A stretch of 13,060 nucleotides of DNA from positions 1 through 13,060 of the forward strand of contig CALDIG010000274.1 in assembly GCA_937904375.1 (NCBI GenBank), written 5' to 3'. This document shows, piece by piece, positions 1 to 5,520 of the stretch; positions within the stretch are counted from its first letter, which is position 1; the number at the start of each line of letters is the position of its first letter. Under the pieces are notes generated by a model. That model was not told the origin of the DNA. It saw only the letters and a program-made list of their open reading frames with translations, and made no database searches. The position numbers were made by a program, and so were the translations under genes. The DNA comes from an uncultured Prevotellaceae bacterium (GTDB taxonomy: Bacteria > Bacteroidota > Bacteroidia > Bacteroidales > Muribaculaceae).

Positions 1-56
1 TGAGTTATCAGTTGTGAGTTATCAGTTGTGAGTTATCAGTTGTGAGTTATCAGTTC
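1..56. repeat. 14-bp tandem repeat array, four copies
   Basis: Four head-to-tail copies of the 14-mer TGAGTTATCAGTTG occupy 1-14, 15-28, 29-42 and 43-56. The last copy differs only in its final base. Each 14-mer can be read as two related heptamers (GAGTTAT and CAGTTGT), so the basic period is 7 nt. The array starts at the window edge and may extend beyond it. It lies just downstream of the last gene of the minus-strand operon. Similar heptad-like repeats are, as far as I recall, common in Bacteroidales spacers. No protein-coding role is seen and no obvious terminator hairpin accompanies it. Confidence 0.9.
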
Positions 57-63
57 TAAAATT

Positions 64-91
64 ATGCATTGTGCATTATGCATTGTGCATT
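64..91. repeat. 14-bp tandem repeat, two copies (7-nt subunits)
   Basis: Two perfect copies of ATGCATTGTGCATT lie at 64-77 and 78-91, ending 6 bp from the stop codon of the GTPase gene. The unit splits into the heptamers ATGCATT and GTGCATT, so four heptamers alternate. The embedded ATGCAT is self-complementary, which gives weak hairpin potential on either strand. The unit sequence differs from the 1-56 array but the period is the same. It falls in the 3' region of the operon transcript, so it could affect mRNA end formation, but no U-tract supports a standard intrinsic terminator. Confidence 0.85.
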
Positions 92-97
92 AATGAA

Positions 98-1729
98 TTA
101 CATTCTCAAGAAATTATTTTTCTTAATAGTGGGAGTCTTGGCTATTAGCACATCAATCACGTCGTCGATGAAGCTGTCGTCGTAGGTGCAAATCTTGCCG
201 GCAAAGACTTCTCCAATGGAGAACGGTATCACCTTGAAATCGTTGATGCCGGCATCCTTGCATGCCTCATGCAGGTTGTGGTAGAACGCAGCGAGATTGT
301 TCTGAACATATTGCTCAGCGGTGTCAACAATCATCTCGTCGGGACACTGCATCTTGTCGCACTTGGTGACGAGGATATACACTCCCGAGGAGTTTTTCAA
401 TATTTTGTTGTCCTTGATGTAGAGTGAGCAGGCTTGCAGATAGTCGCGCATGTAGAGATCTTCCCAGCGGGCATCCTCGGCACCATATTCCACTACAAAG
501 AAGTGTATCTTGGGGTTGCTGTTGTCGCCAACGAACTTCATCACATGAGTGAGGGTCTCCTTGTGCTCCTGGTCGAGGAACATGCCGGTCATGTTGGAAT
601 AGATGGCGCGGAAAATCTCACCGGCGATGTCGATGAAGGTGGTGCGGTGCAGTTTCTGCTTAGAGTCTCTGATGGTAAACACCATTTCCTGTATCACATT
701 CACGTTGGTGCTTGGTGGCAGGCTGCATTGCTTGCCAGGAGATTTAAACACGTTGCGCAGCTGGGTCATGTAGTGGTAGCCCTGGCACTGCTGTGGCTCC
801 AGGAAGTAGTTGTTCATGGCGCCACACAAAATGGAGCCGAGGGCACAGGTCTTTCCCGAAGATGGCGTACCCCAGAAATATACCTCGGTGGAGTCCTTAG
901 TGAGAGCCACGGGGATTTCGGTGTTGGGCTTGATGTCGATTTCTTTGAAGTTCTCGATAGCCTGCGTGCGCTCGGGGCCGTAGGCTTTGATTACATCGTT
1001 CCAGGTGATGATGTTGCTTGCCACGGCATATTGTATCTCGTCGGCTTTCTTGAGGTCGTTATTCATGTCGGCGATGAAGGCATCGTGCCCGGCGGCGGCT
1101 TCGATGTGCTCTTGCGCTGGTGCCACATGTTTACCTTGCGGGTGCGCCGCCAGATAGCTCTTGAATGCCGTGGTGTCGCCGGCAAGCTGGGCGTTCTGCC
1201 AGTCGATGTCATCGTTGATTTTTTCTTTCATCTCGGCAATCTCGATGTTGTGCTTGCCGGGATAGGCATGCTCATAGGCCTCGATACTGGCGATGGTGGG
1301 CTGTTTCTTGACCTGCACCCAGTCGGGGTCTTCGATCATCTCCTGACACTCATAGACGTGAGCGCCTCCCAGCGGTTCGTAATACTCAAGATACTGCTTG
1401 AGCATGGGCACCGAGCCGCTGTCGAGCACGTTTCTCCAAAAATACTCTTCGCCCGAGATGAGCGACTGCCGGCAAGCGTTGGCAAAGATGCCGTTGGGAT
1501 ACACTTTCAGATAATTGAAGAAGTCGGCAACCTCGCCGCTGGTGCAGGCTTTGGTCCACAGCAGGTTTTCCTCGGCTTTCAGTTTTTGTTCTATAACTTC
1601 GAGCTTCTCGGGTGCGAGTCTTATCATCTTCAACTCGTCGAGAGTGATGATGCCTCGCTTTATTGACGTGATGAGGTTGGGAACCGGCACGCCATGGGCT
1701 ATACTTAATACTTGTTCTTTGGTGGGCAT
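98..1729 (-). CDS. Trp-repeat / TRAFAC-type GTPase fusion protein (543 aa)
   Basis: This is a predicted cytoplasmic GTPase with no signal peptide or membrane span. Residues ~50-210 carry four degenerate helical repeats anchored by Trp58, Trp98, Trp137 and Trp177 (spacing 40, 39, 40). The repeat pattern is roughly W..A, then Y-L-x-x-Y/H-P-x-G, then an Ala-containing helix. Repeats of this style occur in bacterial caspase-like and other multi-domain signalling proteins. Two short helical modules of the form IITxx(E/D)(L/V) (residues ~27-33 and ~240-246) flank the repeats. The C-terminal ~270 residues form the GTPase: Walker A G287-TPSSGKT294, G3 D367-IAG370 and G4 T455-KCD458, which favours GTP over ATP. 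It is the last gene of the operon, 52 bp after the membrane protein gene. The start ATG is preceded by an A/T-rich octamer array instead of a Shine-Dalgarno. The 'double-GTPase' type TRAFAC domains of conflict systems are a possible closer match. Partner and substrate are unknown. Confidence 0.85.
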   Translation of the reverse strand: MPTKEQVLSIAHGVPVPNLITSIKRGIITLDELKMIRLAPEKLEVIEQKLKAEENLLWTKACTSGEVADFFNYLKVYPNGIFANACRQSLISGEEYFWRNVLDSGSVPMLKQYLEYYEPLGGAHVYECQEMIEDPDWVQVKKQPTIASIEAYEHAYPGKHNIEIAEMKEKINDDIDWQNAQLAGDTTAFKSYLAAHPQGKHVAPAQEHIEAAAGHDAFIADMNNDLKKADEIQYAVASNIITWNDVIKAYGPERTQAIENFKEIDIKPNTEIPVALTKDSTEVYFWGTPSSGKTCALGSILCGAMNNYFLEPQQCQGYHYMTQLRNVFKSPGKQCSLPPSTNVNVIQEMVFTIRDSKQKLHRTTFIDIAGEIFRAIYSNMTGMFLDQEHKETLTHVMKFVGDNSNPKIHFFVVEYGAEDARWEDLYMRDYLQACSLYIKDNKILKNSSGVYILVTKCDKMQCPDEMIVDTAEQYVQNNLAAFYHNLHEACKDAGINDFKVIPFSIGEVFAGKICTYDDSFIDDVIDVLIAKTPTIKKNNFLRM

Positions 1730-1740
1730 AATGTTTTTTT

Positions 1741-1780
1741 AGTGGAATAGTAGAATAGTAAAATAGTGGAATAGGGAAAT
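1741..1780. repeat. degenerate 8-nt tandem repeat in a gene leader, five copies
   Basis: Five head-to-tail octamers follow the pattern AGTGGAAT / AGTAGAAT / AGTAAAAT / AGTGGAAT / AGGGAAAT. They fill almost the whole 52-bp spacer between the membrane protein stop codon (1782-1784) and the GTPase start codon (1727-1729). On the coding strand the array ends about 11 nt upstream of the ATG, where a ribosome would bind. A change in copy number would therefore alter the 5' leader of the GTPase gene without touching either reading frame. Confidence 0.8.
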
Positions 1781-1781
1781 T

Positions 1782-2792
1782 CTATTGTCTTGTTTGCTTG
1801 TCAGCTTGTTCGCGCTCACGAAGGCGGCTGCGGCGCTCGCTGCCGTTGGGGCGCATGGATGACGATGGTGTGGCGAGTGTGGCGTGCTTGCCACTGCCGC
1901 TAGTGCCTCCTGCCAAGTCGCGCTCCACCAGGTAGTAGGGCAGCAGCATGAACCCGAAGCACACTAGTGCTGCGATGACAGAGATTACCGAGGGCATCGA
2001 CATGTGGGTGAGCATTTCCTTGAGTTGCGCATTTTGGTCGGTGTATTGCTTATAGGTGAATGCCGGGTAGCTGTTGTCGCCCTTGTAGCCGTGTGCGTTC
2101 TTGCTGAGCTTGCTGAAGGTCTCGACGTTGGTCTTCACCATCTCGTCGATGCTGTTGATATATTGTGGCATAGCAATGTTCCACACGCTCATCTTGGCAC
2201 CTTTCTCAAGGTTTTTCAGCGCCTCGTCGTTGGCGTGTGTCACCGAGTCGGGAAGCAGAATGGTGTGGAGGCTGTTGATCATGCGGTCGATTTTCACGGT
2301 GTTGCTGTCGTTGCCTGGAAGACCGAAGATTTCGTTGTATTCTGAGGGGTTTCTCTCGCCGTGCCCGGCATCAACGGTGATGAGGAAGTTGCGGGTATCT
2401 ACTTCACGCTTTTTCACATAGTCGTTGTAGGCTATCACGCTTTGAGAGCCATACTGGTGTGCTTTCTCGAAGGCTTCGGAGATTTCCTTTTGCTTCATCA
2501 CGAGGTTTATGAAATGCGCAAACGGCATGGTGCTCAGTGCCAGTGCGGCAAGTATCACAATGCCGCAGAGTATTTGCACTATGTTTCCGGTGGTTTTCCA
2601 TCGTGTGGCTTTAGCCCGGCACATGATGATGATGCACGCAAGGGTAATGACAATGAGTGCCGCCGAGTAGATGATACCTTGCAAGATGTCACCGTCTTTC
2701 CAATACACTATTCCCATAAACACTATGTAGGAATAAATCAGGATGATGATGATAGAGATGACAAAGGCAAAGTTAAATTTTTTGTTGCTCAT
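1782..2792 (-). CDS. four-span membrane protein with large periplasmic loop (336 aa)
   Basis: I do not recognise the family. Four hydrophobic segments are visible at about residues 8-30, 37-58, 71-98 and 267-288. Positive residues sit at the N-terminus, between spans 2 and 3 (RAKATRWK) and in the C-terminal tail, which is rich in Arg, Lys and Glu. The positive-inside rule therefore puts both ends in the cytoplasm and the ~165-residue segment 99-265 in the periplasm. That loop is hydrophilic with no motif I can name. The tail (~295-336) looks disordered, with Ser/Gly/Thr followed by charged residues. The start lies 6 bp after the protease stop codon, which implies translational coupling. A likely role is a membrane partner for the adjacent membrane protease, or a link between periplasm and the cytoplasmic NTPases. 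This role is inferred from context alone. Confidence 0.8.
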   Translation of the reverse strand: MSNKKFNFAFVISIIIILIYSYIVFMGIVYWKDGDILQGIIYSAALIVITLACIIIMCRAKATRWKTTGNIVQILCGIVILAALALSTMPFAHFINLVMKQKEISEAFEKAHQYGSQSVIAYNDYVKKREVDTRNFLITVDAGHGERNPSEYNEIFGLPGNDSNTVKIDRMINSLHTILLPDSVTHANDEALKNLEKGAKMSVWNIAMPQYINSIDEMVKTNVETFSKLSKNAHGYKGDNSYPAFTYKQYTDQNAQLKEMLTHMSMPSVISVIAALVCFGFMLLPYYLVERDLAGGTSGSGKHATLATPSSSMRPNGSERRSRLREREQADKQTRQ

Positions 2793-2798
2793 GATTTT

Positions 2799-5384
2799 CT
2801 ATGATTGTTTGATTTTATTCAATGCTTTGTCGGCCTGAATTGCCGGGCCACTCTGATTGCCGTTGCGTATGTTCACTCCGGTAGATGTCAATGCCGTGAG
2901 GGCCTGATTGATGTTGACGTTCTTGTTCACCGATTTCATGAGTGCTACCACGCCAGTGACGATGGGCGCCGCCATACTGGTACCGTCAAGTGCCTGATAC
3001 CTGTTGCCAGGAACGGAGCTGTAGATGCCCTCGCCTGGGGCACTGACATACACGGTGTTGCCAAAGTTGGACCACTTGGTGCGAGTGTTGTTCTTGCCAA
3101 GAGCCCCCACATTGATGGTGCTTCTCGACCGCAACTGCGGCTGCATGGCAGCCAGCAGGTTGCTGTTGCCGGCGGCAAAGACGAGAATGGTGTTTTTCTT
3201 GCCTGCCTGCTCAAAGACCCATTTCCACACGTCCTCGGCAGGCTTGAAATAGCTGCGTGCCACCTCTTTCTGCTCCTCGATGGGCACTATGTCGCCCAGT
3301 TCCACGGGATAGGCAGTGCCTATGGAGATGTTCACCACATCGGCATTGTTGCGTATGGCATACATGATGCCGCGTATCACCCCCGAGATGGTGCACTGGC
3401 CGTTGTCAAAGACCTGCACGGGCATGATTTTGCAGTTGGGGGCAACTCCTGCGGCTCCCTCGTTGACATGGGCGGTGTTGCCGGCAGCGAGGCCTGCCAC
3501 ATGGGTGCCGTGCCCCACCCCGGAGCTCAGGTGGTCGTCGCAGCGAAACACATTGTAGGGCTTGACGATGCGTCCAGCGAACATCTCGTGGTTGAGGTCG
3601 ATGCCGTCGTCAACGACCGCCACCGTCACGCCGGCGTTGCCTTTGGAGATTTGCCACGCCTGTTTGATGTTGGCTGCGGTGAGATGCCATCCTTTAGGTA
3701 GGTTGGATTGTGAACGAGGCATCTGCCCCCCCGCCATGATTACTTCATCAACTACTTTAAATTTCATTGATGGTATCTTCGACGGTAGCTCGTCGCGAAT
3801 CTTGGGGCGTTCCTCGGGAGGGACCTGCACCAGCAGCCAGCGCGTGTTCTTGTCCTTGCCAATAATCTTGTATTGCTCGCCGGGGTAGTTGCGCTTGAAC
3901 TCGGTGGCAAACTTCTGGAAGTCGGGGTTGTCGTTGTCAAAGAAGATGTTGAGCCTGTCGCTCATCACCTCAGGGCTGTTGGGGTCGTCGGGGTTGAGGC
4001 GGCCGCGGTCGGAGATAGGGTCGCCTTTATCATCGACCAGTGGCGGTGTCACAGGGTCATCTGAGTTCCAGTCATCGTCGGAGATGTCTCTCACTCCACG
4101 GCGGTTGCCGTTGTCGTCGATGGTGCGTCCGTCACCAATGTCGATTTTGCCCACCACTCGCTCGTCATGGATGATGACGTGATTGTGCCTTATGGTGTCG
4201 GCGGCGGTGCTGTCGGCGGCAACTATCTTGTCGTGAGCATCGCGCACGCAACCGCCGTAGTTGCCCGAAGCATCGGTGCAGCGGGTGAGCCAAATGGAGA
4301 AGAGCAAGAACAGCAGCAGGGCGAGCAGTGCCAGCAGAAGCCAGCGCAGGCAGCCGTTGTCGAGCCAGCGTCGCCACCATGGAATCTTGGAATACTGCGC
4401 CACGAAGGTGGTGTCGCTAGTGATGGGCTTCTCGAGGGGCTTGTCCCACCCCAGGAAGGAATAGTTGGTGATGGGGGTGACAAGCGGCACCATCGATGGG
4501 GTGAGCACGGTGCCTGCCGGCACGCTGAACGATGGCGAGGTGCCGCTCATGGTGCCGTAGCCGCCGTCCTCAAAGGTCACTCGGCACATCGGCGGCAAGG
4601 GTTCTTTGGGTTGCGGTGGCTCTTCTTCAGGTTGCGGTGGCATAACAGGCGGCACATAGGGCGGAGGAGTCGCGCTCTCCTTGCACATCGCCACAAAGTG
4701 CAGGTCTTCGTTGACCTGGGCATTGTTGGGGTCGAAGGGCATCCAGCTCACGAATTCGAAGCCCTCGTTGGGCACCACTTCGGGGACATCGATGCCTGGG
4801 TGCAGCTTGTAGCCGTGCCGCCGCATGAACGATGTCTTGCCCTTGAGGAAGGCATCATTGGTCTCAAACGACACCCTGTGCAAGCGGTTGTCATCGACAT
4901 CGGTGACGATAGCGGTGTTCATGTTCATGCCCGGCATCGACCTGATGCCCCACACGCCCAGAATCACCTGTGTCTCGGTGACAAATGCCATCTCGTCGAT
5001 ATCGGTAGAGTCGATATACTTGATGAGGCAGTTAAAGTAAGGTTGTTCGGCTTCGCTAACTTGCGCGACGAGGTTGCGGAAGTAGGCGGTGGCTTCGGCA
5101 ATATATTGCTTTGCGACATTATATTGCTGAGTGCCCGCCATGGAAGATAGTTTCACGGCATAGGCAAACTCTGGGTCAACATGCCACTCCAGCCCATGAA
5201 GGGTGGGTTCAAAATAGGGCATGGCGAAGAAATTCTTGTAGCGAGGATTGGTGACATACTTGTCGATCAACCGCTCGAAGTCGTCTCGCCTGTTGTAGAA
5301 CGGTGTGCCGCCCAAGTTCTCCACGATGAAGTTGCTCATGGGAGAGGTGGTGCACAGTCGAACTTTATTTTTTACGTTTGGCAT
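2799..5384 (-). CDS. membrane-anchored S8 (subtilisin-type) serine protease with B-repeat-like N-terminal region (861 aa)
   Basis: The C-terminal ~300 residues are an intact subtilase: Asp592 (VVDDGID), His625 (GHGTHVAG), oxyanion Asn740 (FAAGN) and Ser803 (GTSMAAP). Residues ~478-552 form a compact segment placed where an inhibitor/propeptide (I9-like) domain would sit. A single membrane span lies at ~346-366. It follows the basic stretch WWRRW and there is no signal peptide, so the N-terminal half is predicted cytoplasmic and the protease periplasmic. Residues 1-165 are an unrecognised domain. Two modules, ~170-234 and ~268-331, share the pattern RV(S/T)FE ... F(V/L)xW ... FVA and resemble Listeria-Bacteroides (InlB B-type) repeats. 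A Pro/Glu-rich linker (239-266) separates them. There is no C-terminal sorting domain. The next gene starts 6 bp downstream. Met16 is an alternative start. The substrate is unknown; cleavage of a partner or envelope protein is an inference. Confidence 0.9.
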   Translation of the reverse strand: MPNVKNKVRLCTTSPMSNFIVENLGGTPFYNRRDDFERLIDKYVTNPRYKNFFAMPYFEPTLHGLEWHVDPEFAYAVKLSSMAGTQQYNVAKQYIAEATAYFRNLVAQVSEAEQPYFNCLIKYIDSTDIDEMAFVTETQVILGVWGIRSMPGMNMNTAIVTDVDDNRLHRVSFETNDAFLKGKTSFMRRHGYKLHPGIDVPEVVPNEGFEFVSWMPFDPNNAQVNEDLHFVAMCKESATPPPYVPPVMPPQPEEEPPQPKEPLPPMCRVTFEDGGYGTMSGTSPSFSVPAGTVLTPSMVPLVTPITNYSFLGWDKPLEKPITSDTTFVAQYSKIPWWRRWLDNGCLRWLLLALLALLLFLLFSIWLTRCTDASGNYGGCVRDAHDKIVAADSTAADTIRHNHVIIHDERVVGKIDIGDGRTIDDNGNRRGVRDISDDDWNSDDPVTPPLVDDKGDPISDRGRLNPDDPNSPEVMSDRLNIFFDNDNPDFQKFATEFKRNYPGEQYKIIGKDKNTRWLLVQVPPEERPKIRDELPSKIPSMKFKVVDEVIMAGGQMPRSQSNLPKGWHLTAANIKQAWQISKGNAGVTVAVVDDGIDLNHEMFAGRIVKPYNVFRCDDHLSSGVGHGTHVAGLAAGNTAHVNEGAAGVAPNCKIMPVQVFDNGQCTISGVIRGIMYAIRNNADVVNISIGTAYPVELGDIVPIEEQKEVARSYFKPAEDVWKWVFEQAGKKNTILVFAAGNSNLLAAMQPQLRSRSTINVGALGKNNTRTKWSNFGNTVYVSAPGEGIYSSVPGNRYQALDGTSMAAPIVTGVVALMKSVNKNVNINQALTALTSTGVNIRNGNQSGPAIQADKALNKIKQS

Positions 5385-5393
5385 AATATTTAT

Positions 5394-5421
5394 GTGTTAA
5401 GTTTTAAGTGTTAAATTATAA
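5394..5421. repeat. degenerate 7-nt tandem repeat in the protease gene leader
   Basis: Four heptamers run head to tail: GTGTTAA, GTTTTAA, GTGTTAA, ATTATAA. On the coding (minus) strand the array ends about 9 nt upstream of the protease ATG at 5382-5384, so it occupies the expected ribosome-binding region. No Shine-Dalgarno is visible. The rest of the 136-bp spacer (5385-5520) is purine-rich on the plus strand. I see no convincing hairpin terminator and no good TAnnTTTG element there, so an internal promoter is possible but not shown. Confidence 0.75.
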
Positions 5422-5520
5422 GTTTGCGCCATCGACGCGTGGAAGGAGGAACGAGGAAGGTGGTAGGTGCAAAGGGGGGCATTCTCTTCCTTCGATTCCC
5501 GATCTTCAATCCACCATAAA

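Noticed and set aside
1..91. CRISPR array
   Set aside because: The repeats are only 14 bp, directly tandem with no unique spacers, and there are no cas genes in the window.
2343..2400. VDAGHGE sequence in the membrane protein, resembling the start of N-acetylmuramoyl-L-alanine amidase domains
   Set aside because: Only this short stretch matches (residues ~140-146). The downstream Glu and His zinc ligands of an amidase domain are not found in the loop, and the length before the last membrane span is too short for the full domain.
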